Source: Caldifarciminota bacterium (GTDB taxonomy: Bacteria; Hydrothermota; UBA3073). Taken from it: a DNA stretch of 35,616 nt. The stretch covers positions 1 to 35,616 of the forward strand of contig JAUWGP010000028.1 of the NCBI GenBank assembly GCA_030606335.1. Reading direction: 5' to 3'. A program made the position numbers and the translations under genes. Under the pieces are notes generated by a model, which had not been told where the DNA came from, did not search any database, and saw only the letters and a list, made by a program, of their open reading frames with translations. Each line of letters starts with the position of its first letter. Within the stretch, counting starts at the first letter, position 1. Positions 8,261 to 16,938 of the stretch are shown in pieces.

Positions 8261-9139
8261 ATGCTTCCACCGGAAATAATAAAGAAGATACGAAAGATTG
8301 AAATAAAATCAAGAAAACTCGCTTCGGATGTATTTGTGGGTAGGTATAAAAGTGTATTTAAGGGAAAAGGTATGGAGTTTCTTGAGGTCAGAGAATATTA
8401 CCCTGGAGATGACATAAGAAGTATAGATTGGAATGTTACAGCCAGAATGGGTACACCCTATGTTAAAAAATTTGTAGACGAAAGAGAACTAACACTATTT
8501 ATTCTTTTAGATCTCTCTGATTCAAATACCTTTGGAACAAGAAACAAGATAAAGAGAGAGATAGCTGCTGAGATAAGTGGGGTATTGGCCTTTGCAAGTC
8601 TAAGAAATAATGATAAAATAGGTGCAATAACATTTACAGATAGAGTGGAATCCTACATTGCTCCCGCCAAAGGTCTTACACATGTTTTGAGAGTCATACG
8701 GGATCTTCTCTATTCTACACCTGTTGGAAGGGGCACTGAAATGCCCGTTGCATTTGATTATCTCAATAATACAACCGTTAAGAGAAGTATTCTCTTTCTT
8801 GTATCAGATTTTCTAACAAAGGGGTTTGAGTCTCAGTTGAAGATATTAAATAAGAGACATGATGTGATTGCTATAAGGATATTTGACCCACTAGAAATCA
8901 AACTTCCTAATATTGGAATAGTAGAATTTGAAGATACTGAAACAGACGAATTGATTTCTGTTGATACATCATCTATTGGCTTAAGAAATAACTTTAATGA
9001 TTTAAGAAAGAATAAGATAGAGGAAACTACTCGATTCTTTCTATCAAACAACATTGATTATATTGATATAAAAACTGATGAGTCCTATGTAGAACCCTTG
9101 ATGAAATTTTTCAGACAAAGGGCACAAAAAATAAGATAA
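8261..9139 (+). CDS. DUF58 protein of the MoxR/Bat cluster
   Basis: 292 residues. The DUF58 signature is clear at about 42-62: EVREYYPGDDIRSIDWNVTAR, followed by PYVKKFVDERELTLFILLDLSDS. The latter is a degenerate vWA-like start in which D-x-S-x-S is only partly kept. Family members sit immediately after MoxR in most genomes and are presumed to be its substrate or adaptor; the biochemical role is unknown. There is no membrane segment in this protein. The start is 5 nt after the moxR stop and GAGG lies inside the end of moxR, so translation is probably coupled. The next gene begins 9 nt downstream. Confidence 0.93.
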   Translation: MLPPEIIKKIRKIEIKSRKLASDVFVGRYKSVFKGKGMEFLEVREYYPGDDIRSIDWNVTARMGTPYVKKFVDERELTLFILLDLSDSNTFGTRNKIKREIAAEISGVLAFASLRNNDKIGAITFTDRVESYIAPAKGLTHVLRVIRDLLYSTPVGRGTEMPVAFDYLNNTTVKRSILFLVSDFLTKGFESQLKILNKRHDVIAIRIFDPLEIKLPNIGIVEFEDTETDELISVDTSSIGLRNNFNDLRKNKIEETTRFFLSNNIDYIDIKTDESYVEPLMKFFRQRAQKIR

Positions 9140-9148
9140 TTTTATGTT

Positions 9149-10210
9149 ATGAGGTTTTACAGTCCAGATTTCTTCTATTTATTATTTGTAATTCCTGCCT
9201 TAGTCCTAATTTATCTCTACTCTCTTATTCGAAGGAAGAATCTTAAGGCACGGTTAGGCGACTCTAAACTTATAAACGATATGTGTAGTTCACTTAATTA
9301 TAGGGCAAGAAATATCAAGTTCGCTCTTATAATATTATCTATATTTTTTATTATTATAGCGTTATCAAGGCCTCAATATGGGGAAAAGTTAGAGGAGGTT
9401 AAGAGAAGAGGTCTTGATATAATGTTGACAGTAGATGTTTCAAAGTCAATGCTGGCAGAGGATATTAGACCATCGAGGCTTGTATATGCAAGGAATGAAA
9501 TTACCTCTTTTTTGGATAAATTAAGGGGTGATAGAGTTGGGATTACTTCCTTCAGTGGAAATGCATATGTCCAGTGTCCTCTAACCCTTGACTATTCGGC
9601 AGTCAAATTATTTTTAGACCTGCTTGACCCGAGTAGTGTTACTACTCCAGGGACCAACATTGAGATTGCGATAATGAAAGCAAAAGATGCCCTTATGATT
9701 AAGGAGGGTGAGTCGAAATATAGGGTAATAGTTCTTATAACGGATGGCGAAATTTTAGAGGGTAATGCTATAAAAGCAGCACAGGAGTGTAAGAAGGCAG
9801 GTATAAAAATATTTACTGTTGGTATAGGAACACCAATGGGTGAACCTATTCCCTTAAGAGATGATGCAAACAATATAACAGGATATCTGAAAACTCCTGA
9901 GGGTGAAGTAGTGATGAGCAGACTTGACGAGGGAACTCTATCAACGATTGCTGCAATCACTCAAGGAAATTATACAAGATTGAGCCTTGAAAAAGTCCAG
10001 AAAGCCATCTCAAGGATGGAAAAACAGGAGTTTAAAGAAAAGTATAAAACAAGCTACGAGGATAGATTTCAATATCCTTTAGGACTTGCCATATTGTGCC
10101 TATTTGTTCAATATATTATACCCGAAAGAAGGGGGAAGTTGAAGTCAATTATCAATGCAAAATTAGCAATTAGCAATTTAAAATTGAGGGGAAGAGGGAG
10201 GAAATTGTAG
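9149..10210 (+). CDS. batB: BatB-like von Willebrand factor A membrane protein
   Basis: 353 residues. Membrane segments lie at about 8-25 and 54-72 and there is a third near 308-325. The vWA domain between them keeps the MIDAS motif: D96-x-S98-x-S100 (DVSKS), the TPGTN Thr region, and D199 in LITDGE. The sequence around CPLTLDY and VGIGTPMGEPIPL is characteristic of BatB. Family members are needed for aerotolerance or stress fitness in some anaerobes, although the mechanism is unresolved. After the last membrane segment the final 15-20 residues (INAKLAISNLKLRGRGRKL) are low-complexity and encoded by AT-rich repeat-like DNA that runs into the repeat block at 10201. The native C-terminus therefore appears replaced or extended. 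No clear Shine-Dalgarno; probably coupled to DUF58. Confidence 0.92.
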   Translation: MRFYSPDFFYLLFVIPALVLIYLYSLIRRKNLKARLGDSKLINDMCSSLNYRARNIKFALIILSIFFIIIALSRPQYGEKLEEVKRRGLDIMLTVDVSKSMLAEDIRPSRLVYARNEITSFLDKLRGDRVGITSFSGNAYVQCPLTLDYSAVKLFLDLLDPSSVTTPGTNIEIAIMKAKDALMIKEGESKYRVIVLITDGEILEGNAIKAAQECKKAGIKIFTVGIGTPMGEPIPLRDDANNITGYLKTPEGEVVMSRLDEGTLSTIAAITQGNYTRLSLEKVQKAISRMEKQEFKEKYKTSYEDRFQYPLGLAILCLFVQYIIPERRGKLKSIINAKLAISNLKLRGRGRKL

Positions 10211-10490
10211 TGCGTAGGGCGTAGGGTGTAAAGCGTCCCGATAGAATAGCTGCGCATTCTACGGGATAAATAGGGCGTAGGGCGAGAAACGGGGAACCGG
10301 TGAAACAGGGAAGAGCGTAAAGCGTCCCGATAGAATAGCTGCGCATTCTACGGGATAAATAGGGCGTAAGGGGAGAAACGGTGAAAGGTAAAGTAGGCAC
10401 TAAGTAGTAGGCAGTAAACAAACCAGATAAACCAAACAAATAATATGAACTCAACAAACTCAATAAACCCAACAAACTCAATGACTAAAT
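10201..10490. repeat. Composite repeat block in the Bat cluster (two palindromes plus AC-rich tail)
   Basis: Two identical 31-bp palindromic units, TCCCGATAGAAT...ATTCTACGGGA, lie at 10236-10266 and 10325-10355. They are embedded in GCGTAGGGCG-type repeats and GAGAAACGG segments. From about 10380 the text GTAGGCACTAAGTAGTAGGC and the following AAACCAGATAAA run match 15238-15285 almost exactly. Further copies of the palindrome lie at 14936 and 27919. Nothing here is coding. Confidence 0.85.
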
Positions 10491-10491
10491 A

Positions 10492-11148
10492 ATGCTAAAA
10501 TCTCAACGAAATGTAATCATAATAACTCTCACCTGTGTCTTTCTTTCCCTGGGTATGGGAAGATCTGCACGATCACTAAACAGGCAAGGGAATTCTTTAT
10601 ACTACAAGGAAATGTATACAGAAGCACTCGTAAAATATGAACAGGCTCAGGCAACTGATCCCAAAAATATGATTTTTGATTACAATATCGGCTGTGCATC
10701 TTACAAAAACGATTCGTTGAAGGTTGCAGCAAATGCCTTTCTAAAACTTATATCTTCATCTGAGAAAATAGAAGTAAAAGAGAAATCATATTTCAATCTC
10801 GGTAATACATTATTTAAGGGTGGCGAATTAGATGCTGCAATAGAGGCATATAAACAGGTACTCAGGTTAAATCCGAACGACATAGATGCCAAGATAAATC
10901 TTGAACTTGCTCAGAAGACAAAAGAAAAACAGGAAAAAGAGAATCAGGAAAAGAATGAAGAAAATGAAGGTGAAAAAGATGGGGATAAGCAAGAAAAGCA
11001 AAAACAAGGGAAAGACGAACAGGAGCAAAAATTTTCAGAAGAAGAAGCAAAGAGTTTATTAAAGGCAGTTGAAGAAGAAGAGAAAAAGACAAAAGAGAAA
11101 TCTCAGAAGACCCAGCAGGGAAAGGCAGGGGTTTTGAGAGACTGGTAG
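10492..11148 (+). CDS. batC: BatC-like TPR protein
   Basis: 218 residues. It has an N-terminal hydrophobic segment (about 8-25), then tetratricopeptide repeats from about residue 30 to 140, including the canonical KSYFNLGNTLFKGGELDAAI and EAYKQVLRLNPND. The last about 75 residues are a highly charged Lys/Glu/Gln low-complexity stretch ending in LRDW, typical of BatC-type proteins. TPRs usually bring partner proteins together, here probably BatA/B/D at the membrane. The ATG directly follows a repeat block and has no visible Shine-Dalgarno. The BatD start is 11 nt downstream, so those two are co-transcribed. Confidence 0.88.
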   Translation: MLKSQRNVIIITLTCVFLSLGMGRSARSLNRQGNSLYYKEMYTEALVKYEQAQATDPKNMIFDYNIGCASYKNDSLKVAANAFLKLISSSEKIEVKEKSYFNLGNTLFKGGELDAAIEAYKQVLRLNPNDIDAKINLELAQKTKEKQEKENQEKNEENEGEKDGDKQEKQKQGKDEQEQKFSEEEAKSLLKAVEEEEKKTKEKSQKTQQGKAGVLRDW

Positions 11149-11159
11149 GGAGAAAATTT

Positions 11160-12947
11160 ATGAATCTTACAGAATTCAAACATAAGATTATTCCTGTAAT
11201 TTTATCAATTGCAGTTTTATATTTTTTATTGCCATTTTATTTATTGGCACAGAATATTAACTTCTCTGCCTCTTGTGATAGAACTGTAGTTACTCTGGGT
11301 GAGAGTATAACATTAACAGTTACTGTTAGTGGAGATGTTGCTAAGGTTCCACAACCTGTGCTTCCGGAACTAAAAGACTTTAATGTATATTCATCGGGTA
11401 GAAACCAGAGCTTTTCTTTTATAAATGGTAAGGTATCCTCATCAATAAACTATACATATACAATGATTTCAGTAAAACTCGGTAAATTAGCTATACCACC
11501 TATAAAACTGCAATATAAAGGTTCCACACTACAGACTGATACTATATTTGTCGAAGTGGTCAAGACAGATCAACAATCTCAGGTTCAACCTGGTGTTCCC
11601 CAAAAACAAAGGGCAATTGCTCCCTCTCTACAGGAAGAAAAGGACATATTTGCCACTGTGTCAGTAAGTAAAAAGAAAGCTTATGTAGGTGAGCAGATTA
11701 TCTTCATTTTAAGGTTCTATCAGGGAATTCAACTCCTATCAGCACCTCAATATACTCCTCCTGATTTCTCGGGGTTCTGGACAGAGAAAATAAGAGAGGA
11801 TCAAGCATATAGAAGTATAGAGGGGAGACAGTACTTGGTTTATGAAATAAAATATGCATTGTTCCCTATTGCTTCAGGAGAATATACCATACCGGCTACT
11901 TCCTTTGGCTGTCAGATAGAGGATTTCTTCTCAAGACCCTTCTCTTTTGGGGGAAAAAGGAAGGTTGTTCAGACTAATCCTATCAGTATTACAGTGGTTT
12001 CAATTCCCAAACAGGATGTTCCGAAGAGTTTTACAGGCGGGGTGGGTAGTTTTAATATTACGTCGAAGGTTGATAAATATACTATAAATCAGAATGAACC
12101 AGTTATTCTTTATGTAGAAGTTTGCGGTACAGGAAATTTTAAAGGTATCGATGACCCAATCATTAATATAACAGGAGATATTAAGGTATATGAGCCCAAT
12201 TCATGGATAAAGTCAGAAGATAATGTTAATGAGTTCAGAGGTTCAAAAACTTTTGAGATAATGCTCATTCCTGAGACTGTTGGAGAATTTACTATTCCAC
12301 CTGTAGAATTCTCATATTTTGATCCATCAGTTCAAAAATATATAACTAAAAGTACTGACCCAATTACTATAAAAGTTAATCCAGCAAAAAGTCCTGATAA
12401 ACCACAACAAGGGATTCTAATAAGAGAGGAGATACAGACTACAGGTAAAGATATAAGATTTATTAAGACGAATTTTTTTCCCAAAATTGAAAAGCCACCA
12501 CTTTATAATAACATAGCCTATTTGCTTGTTCATCTTTTACCTGTAATCTGCTTTTTTATTCTACTGAGGATTAAGACAGATAAGGAAAGGCTTTCAAAAG
12601 ATATTGGTTATGCACGGGCAAGGAGTGCACCATCAAAGCTTAAGAAGGGACTTAGAAGATGTGAACAACTAAAGGACTCACCAAAGGAATTTTATTCTCA
12701 ACTCTCCAAGTCTATAACCAATTATATTGGAGATAAATTCAATATACCTACACCAGGTCTTACTAAAGATAGAATTATAGAGTCCTTAAGAGCAAGAGGC
12801 GCCGATGACTCAGTAATTAAGATCCTTCTATATCTCCTGGAACGTTGCGAGCTTATTCAGTTTGGCATGAGTAGTTTTAGTATAGAGGATATGGTGCAAG
12901 ATTTAGATAAAGCAAAAGAGGTACTAAGATATCTTTTAAAAAAGTAG
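11160..12947 (+). CDS. batD: BatD family protein
   Basis: 595 residues, the usual BatD size. It has a signal or anchor at about 12-30, then three to four immunoglobulin-like beta domains. The first is NINFSASCDRTVVTLGESITLTVTVSG; a second starts near FATVSVSKKKAYVGEQI, and a third near GSFNITSKVDKYTINQNEPV. A membrane segment lies at about 455-475, followed by a cytoplasmic helical tail (KEFYSQLSKSITNYIGDKFNIPTPGLT). The family is encoded with BatA/B and MoxR and is assigned to oxygen or stress tolerance; the extracytoplasmic part probably contacts the vWA proteins. GGTAGGGAG upstream can act as ribosome site. Confidence 0.93.
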   Translation: MNLTEFKHKIIPVILSIAVLYFLLPFYLLAQNINFSASCDRTVVTLGESITLTVTVSGDVAKVPQPVLPELKDFNVYSSGRNQSFSFINGKVSSSINYTYTMISVKLGKLAIPPIKLQYKGSTLQTDTIFVEVVKTDQQSQVQPGVPQKQRAIAPSLQEEKDIFATVSVSKKKAYVGEQIIFILRFYQGIQLLSAPQYTPPDFSGFWTEKIREDQAYRSIEGRQYLVYEIKYALFPIASGEYTIPATSFGCQIEDFFSRPFSFGGKRKVVQTNPISITVVSIPKQDVPKSFTGGVGSFNITSKVDKYTINQNEPVILYVEVCGTGNFKGIDDPIINITGDIKVYEPNSWIKSEDNVNEFRGSKTFEIMLIPETVGEFTIPPVEFSYFDPSVQKYITKSTDPITIKVNPAKSPDKPQQGILIREEIQTTGKDIRFIKTNFFPKIEKPPLYNNIAYLLVHLLPVICFFILLRIKTDKERLSKDIGYARARSAPSKLKKGLRRCEQLKDSPKEFYSQLSKSITNYIGDKFNIPTPGLTKDRIIESLRARGADDSVIKILLYLLERCELIQFGMSSFSIEDMVQDLDKAKEVLRYLLKK

Positions 12948-13051
12948 TATTTTGTCTAAATATTTACATTTAATATGTAATTTTGATTTTTAGTATTTGA
13001 CTTTTAATTTTCCTTGTTCTTTTTACCAACAGTTAATCTATAAAAATACCT

Positions 13052-13765
13052 ATGCTTCTTTTAACTCTTATACTTGCATCATTCAATTTATATGGCGATG
13101 TTGTAATGGCAGAGAGCCTTTACAAAGAGAAAAGATATGATAAGGCAATGGAAATTTATTTGCATATTATAGACCAGAATATTAGAGATCCCTTTATCTT
13201 TTACAATCTTGGAAATTGTTATTTTAAAACCAATAAAATTGGAAAGTCCATTCTCTATTATAAAAGAGCAGAAAGACTTTTACCCGGTGATAGCGATATA
13301 AATTTCAATCTTGATTTTGCACGCTCCCGGAGAATTGATGTCCTTAAAATATCTGAAACCCCTAAATTCTTTAATTATATTATCAATTTATTGGATCGAT
13401 TTCCTTTAAATGTTCTTAATATCATCTCAAGTATTCTATTTTTTCTTATTTTTATTTTATTAAGTTTGTCTCTGTTTTATAAAAACAAAGTTCTTAAAAA
13501 TGTGAATATAGGAGTGATTATACTCTTTATATGTTTTCTTTTATTGTTTTCAGTAAATCTAAAAAATAAAAACGTTAAGGAAGGAGTACTAATTAGTGCA
13601 GTTGAGGCTGTAAGAAGTGGTCCCAGGGAGGATTATGCTCTACTCTTCACCCTCCATGAGGGAGTAGAATTCCGAATTCTTGAAGAGGATGATGGATGGA
13701 GTAGAATAATTCTCCAGACAGGTCTTACTGGGTGGCTTAAAAATGAATTTCTTGAAAAGGTATGA
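13052..13765 (+). CDS. batE: BatE-like protein (TPR, two membrane segments, SH3-like domain)
   Basis: 237 residues. The N-terminal hydrophobic segment is followed by TPR units (SLYKEKRYDKAMEIYLHII, PFIFYNLGNCYFKTNKIGKS, KAERLLPGDSDINFNLDFAR) to about residue 88. Membrane helices lie at about 121-143 and 150-170. A C-terminal SH3b-like domain (about 180-237) contains AVRSGPREDYALLFTLHEG and GWSRIILQTGLTGWLKNEFLE. This arrangement is that of BatE in Bacteroidetes-type Bat operons. The 104 nt before it are AT-rich repeat-like sequence and I see no Shine-Dalgarno. An in-frame stop at 13034-13036 limits any upstream extension. Confidence 0.85.
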   Translation: MLLLTLILASFNLYGDVVMAESLYKEKRYDKAMEIYLHIIDQNIRDPFIFYNLGNCYFKTNKIGKSILYYKRAERLLPGDSDINFNLDFARSRRIDVLKISETPKFFNYIINLLDRFPLNVLNIISSILFFLIFILLSLSLFYKNKVLKNVNIGVIILFICFLLLFSVNLKNKNVKEGVLISAVEAVRSGPREDYALLFTLHEGVEFRILEEDDGWSRIILQTGLTGWLKNEFLEKV

Positions 13766-13809
13766 GAATTGATATAGGAAAATAATTACTTACAATCTGT
13801 TTATGTTTT

Positions 13810-14025
13810 TTAAGTGCCCCACCAAGGTGGGACAGGCATTACCTTGTTGGAGCGTAGTGGAAATCCCGCTGTAGCGGGGGTAAAGCAGAAAAGAAATCTC
13901 ATCCAAGGCTTTTGTCATTGCTGTAGACCAACGGGAATGAGGCAATCTCATCCTGGACTCGCAATAACGGAAGTAAGTATCTGTCATTGCGAACGAACGA
14001 AGTGAGTGTGGCAATCTCATGTTTA
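13810..14025. repeat. Dispersed repeat block between batE and the DUF4381-like gene
   Basis: A CCCACCAAGGTGGG palindrome lies at 13819-13832. Next comes a unit running from GCATTACCTTGTTGGAGCG through ATCCCGCTGTAGCGGGGG to about 13893, which is repeated with few changes at 19725-19777. Two GTCATTGC...GGCAATCTCAT units follow, at about 13912-13951 and 13981-14020. No coding potential. Confidence 0.82.
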
Positions 14026-14051
14026 ATACAATCATCACCTTTTAGTGTCAA

Positions 14052-14996
14052 ATGTATATTAAAAGAAGAATAATAAGCCTGCTCGTTTTATGTGTCTTTA
14101 TTCTTCTCTGTTTTGCCGAATCAGAGAACACCCCACCTATAGAAGTCAAAACCACGATTGATAGACAGGAAATAACAGTTGGTGATAATATAATTTACAT
14201 GGTTGAGTGTGAAGATTTACAAAAAGGGGATATAGAATTTCCTTTAAATCTAAAGTCCCTTGGCAACTTTGAAATTAAGGATGTAGAAGTTGATGAAAAA
14301 CAAGCTATATATACTTTGACAAATTTTAATGTGGGAGAAGATACAATACCTCCTATAACATTAAAATATAAAATTGATGGAGAGGAATATGAAATAGAAA
14401 CTGGAAAAATTTCAGTAACCATTAAAAGTGTACTAACCCCGGATATAAAGGATATAAGAGATATAAAACCCCCACTTGATATTCCACTAAATAAATTACC
14501 TTTTATCTTAGGGTTTATTAGTGCTGTCCTTATCGGAGGTTGCGTATACTTCTTATTGAAGAAGATTAAAAAAGGAAGAATTCATATAATAGAAAAAGAG
14601 ATAAGACCTGCACATGAGATAGCATATGAAAGACTAAAATTACTTAAACTTGATGAGAGAAGAGTTAAGGAATATTATATAGAACTTTCTGACACTATAA
14701 GGAGATATATTGAGGCAAGATTTGGCATAAGTGCACCTACTGAAACCACTTATGAGCTTCTCGCAGCACTCAAAAAAAAGAAGATTAAATATTTAAATTT
14801 TAATCATATGAGAGATTTTTTTTGGGGTTGTGATCTTGTAAAATTCGCAAAATATGTACCCGATATTGATGCTGTAAAAAGAGACTCTAATTCGGCAAGG
14901 CTTATAATAGATGAAACGAGAGAGAGGGAGGAGCGTCCCGATAGAATAGCTACGCATTCTACCCCGTACATTGTTACTACTGGGCAGGCGGGATAA
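14052..14996 (+). CDS. BatD/DUF4381-like membrane protein
   Basis: 314 residues. It has an N-terminal signal or anchor (about 5-22), then one immunoglobulin-like domain (IEVKTTIDRQEITVGDNIIYMVE to about 130). A membrane helix lies at about 151-171, and a cytoplasmic helical domain contains PAHEIAYERLKLLKL and YYIELSDTIRRYIEARFGI, then DLVKFAKYVPD. This cytoplasmic half matches the DUF4381-type proteins normally found between DUF58 and BatA. The last about 25 codons, after LIIDETRE, come from the TCCCGATAGAAT palindromic repeat (14936 on), which also supplies the stop codon. The native C-terminus has been overwritten by repeat DNA. No Shine-Dalgarno is visible. Confidence 0.85.
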   Translation: MYIKRRIISLLVLCVFILLCFAESENTPPIEVKTTIDRQEITVGDNIIYMVECEDLQKGDIEFPLNLKSLGNFEIKDVEVDEKQAIYTLTNFNVGEDTIPPITLKYKIDGEEYEIETGKISVTIKSVLTPDIKDIRDIKPPLDIPLNKLPFILGFISAVLIGGCVYFLLKKIKKGRIHIIEKEIRPAHEIAYERLKLLKLDERRVKEYYIELSDTIRRYIEARFGISAPTETTYELLAALKKKKIKYLNFNHMRDFFWGCDLVKFAKYVPDIDAVKRDSNSARLIIDETREREERPDRIATHSTPYIVTTGQAG

Positions 14997-15282
14997 ATAG
15001 GGCGTAGGGCGTAGAGCGTCCCAGTGGAATAGTTACCCTATTGAATAGCTCTGCTTCCACAGGGCAGGTCACATTCCACCCCGTACATTGTCACTACAGG
15101 GCAAGCGGGATAAATAGGGGGAGAAACGGGGAACCAGTGAAACGGAGAAAAGGGAAGGGAAAAGAGGAAAGAGCGTAAAGCGTAAAGAGTAGAGCGAAAA
15201 ATATAGTCCGAGAGAAGTAGAAACAGTGAAAGGGAAAGTAGGCACTAAGTAGTAGGCAGTAGACAAACCAGATAAACTAAAC
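14931..15282. repeat. Composite repeat block overlapping the 3' end of the DUF4381-like gene
   Basis: It starts with TCCCGATAGAATAGC at 14936. Here the palindrome's right arm is split by an insert (about 14961-14988, containing CCGTACATTGTTACTAC). At 15030-15083 a TGGAAT...ATTCCA palindrome encloses a segment that is the reverse complement of 28232-28274. GTAGGCACTAAGTAGTAGGC at 15238-15257 matches the block at 10398. The first 66 bp are translated as the end of the upstream protein. Confidence 0.85.
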
Positions 15283-15372
15283 AAACTAAATGAACTAAAC
15301 AAACTAAATGAACTAAACAAACTAAATGAACTAAACAAACTAAATGAACTAAACAAACTAAATGAACTCAAC
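15283..15372. repeat. Five-copy 18-bp tandem repeat
   Basis: AAACTAAATGAACTAAAC is present at 15283, 15301, 15319 and 15337 without mismatch and at 15355 with one mismatch (CTCAAC). The perfect copies imply recent slippage growth. The unit is a multiple of three, which opens a spurious reading frame on the minus strand. After it, 15373-15458 holds more repeat-like text and no ribosome site. Confidence 0.95.
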
Positions 15373-15458
15373 AAACCCAATAAACTGGGTATAATGAATA
15401 ACAAATAACGATAAACGATTTCTTTGTGTCTTCGTGCCTTTGTGGCTAATTTTTTAAA

Positions 15459-16448
15459 ATGTTTTTACATTTTGCAAATACTCTCTGGTTATTGGTGCTT
15501 CTAATTATCCCTATCATTATATTATGGGAACTGGTAATTAGAAAACCAACCATGAAGTACTCCTCAATTGAGGATATGAAATCTCTTCCAGCATCATTAA
15601 AACTGAAAATGAGAAAAATTTTTCCCTGGGTAGGAATTGCTGGCGTAGTTTTCCTGGTTTTAGGTCTTGCAAGACCACAAAAGGGCAGGTCTTATGAAGA
15701 ATATATTACAAAGGGAATTGATATCATGTTAGCGCTCGATATATCAAGCTCTATGAGATGTCTCGATTACAAACCTTATGACAGAATACAGATGGCTATA
15801 AACGCCGCACAAAATTTTATTAATGGACGAGGAAATGACAGAATAGGACTTGTACTTTTTGCTAAAGACGCCTTTACACAATGTCCTCTTACCCTTGACC
15901 ACGAAATACTATCTGACCTTTTACAAAAGGCGGAGGTAGGAATGATTGAGGACGGCACTGCTATAGGCATGGGACTTGCAACTGCTGTTAATAGATTGAA
16001 GGAGTCTGACTCTAAAAGCAGGATAATAGTACTATTAACTGATGGTAGAAATAATGCAGGCAAGATAGATCCTGGAACAGCATCAGAGCTTGCAAAATCG
16101 TATGATATAAAGGTTTATACCATTGGAGCTGGCAAAAAGGGTGAAACTCTTTATCCGGTAGATAATAGAATTTTTGGAAGAAGATACGCTCCTGTACTGG
16201 GGGTTGATATAGACGAGGAGATACTGAAAGAGATAGCCAATCTCACTGATGGACTATATTTCAGGGCAGAGACACCAGAAGCGTTGAGCAAAGTGTATGA
16301 AGTAATAGATAAGATGGAAAAAGTAGAGATAAAGACGAAAAAATACACACTTTATAAAGAGATATTTAAATATTTTGTTCTTACTGGACTGGTGTTACTC
16401 TTAATACCTATAATTCTGAACTATACTATCTTATTAAAAATCCCATAA
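15459..16448 (+). CDS. batA: BatA-like von Willebrand factor A membrane protein
   Basis: 329 residues. Membrane segments lie at about 8-24, 52-70 and 303-323, with the vWA domain between. The MIDAS is intact: D94-x-S96-x-S98 (DISSS), a Thr in IEDGTAIG, and D195 in LLTDGRNN. CPLTLDHE and TIGAGKKGETLYPV are typical of BatA, whereas the paralog at 9149 fits BatB. In common Bat operons BatA follows DUF58 directly; here it is last, after BatE and the DUF4381-like gene, and about 460 nt of repeats precede it. The start follows the repeats and lacks a Shine-Dalgarno, so how it is expressed is unclear. Confidence 0.92.
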   Translation: MFLHFANTLWLLVLLIIPIIILWELVIRKPTMKYSSIEDMKSLPASLKLKMRKIFPWVGIAGVVFLVLGLARPQKGRSYEEYITKGIDIMLALDISSSMRCLDYKPYDRIQMAINAAQNFINGRGNDRIGLVLFAKDAFTQCPLTLDHEILSDLLQKAEVGMIEDGTAIGMGLATAVNRLKESDSKSRIIVLLTDGRNNAGKIDPGTASELAKSYDIKVYTIGAGKKGETLYPVDNRIFGRRYAPVLGVDIDEEILKEIANLTDGLYFRAETPEALSKVYEVIDKMEKVEIKTKKYTLYKEIFKYFVLTGLVLLLIPIILNYTILLKIP

Positions 16449-16920
16449 TGAGCAATTGTCTTTAAGATGAGTAACAGTCATTAGAAGGAGAAACAGTCTT
16501 CAGACTTTTATAACCAAAAGTGATATCTTTTATAAAACCATAAATGGTGTTACTTCCCGATGACCACGTGTGTCATTGCGAGCGTAAGCGAAGCAATCTC
16601 ATACTGTATTCTATCATTGTGAGGAGCGATAATAATCGGGATGTTACAATCTCATTACTAATATATTGATATTTTGGAGTGCCCCGCCAAGGCGGGGCAG
16701 CATGGCAATCGCATCACAAGCAGTGTCATTGCGAGCGAATGAAATGAGCGTGGCAATCTCATATGTTATATTTTAGTAAAATGCGATTGCTTCGCCTGCC
16801 TGACGGTAGGCAGGTCGTCAGTCAAGAAGTGCGACAGACTCCTCGCAATGACAAAGCAGAAAGTATCATTTAGAGCCAACGACCTGTGTATAATTTTAAT
16901 ATTTGATATTTGATTTTTAA
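16449..16920. repeat. Mixed dispersed-repeat region before the small membrane protein gene
   Basis: AACAGTCT-TC-AGACTTTTATAACC at 16492-16514 and the following TGATAT/ACCATAAATGGTGT text match 22293-22350. GTCATTGCGAGCGTAAGC at 16572 is a strong palindrome ending in GCAATCTCA. GCCCCGCCAAGGCGGGGC is a perfect hairpin at 16681-16698. Another GTCATTGCGAG unit is at 16726, an inverted unit at 16780, and GCCTGCC-TGACGGTA-GGCAGG at 16797-16814. At 16883-16920 lies a 38-nt leader shared with the FKBP gene. Confidence 0.82.
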
Positions 16921-16938
16921 TTTGTTATTGGGGGTAAT

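Noticed and set aside
13790-14038. Small frames on both strands after batE
   Set aside because: They lie entirely in dispersed repeats that also occur at 19725-19820 without an open frame.
15069-15404. Minus-strand 111-codon frame with LFSSFS repeats
   Set aside because: It is generated by the 18-bp tandem repeat, whose length is a multiple of three; there is no ribosome site.
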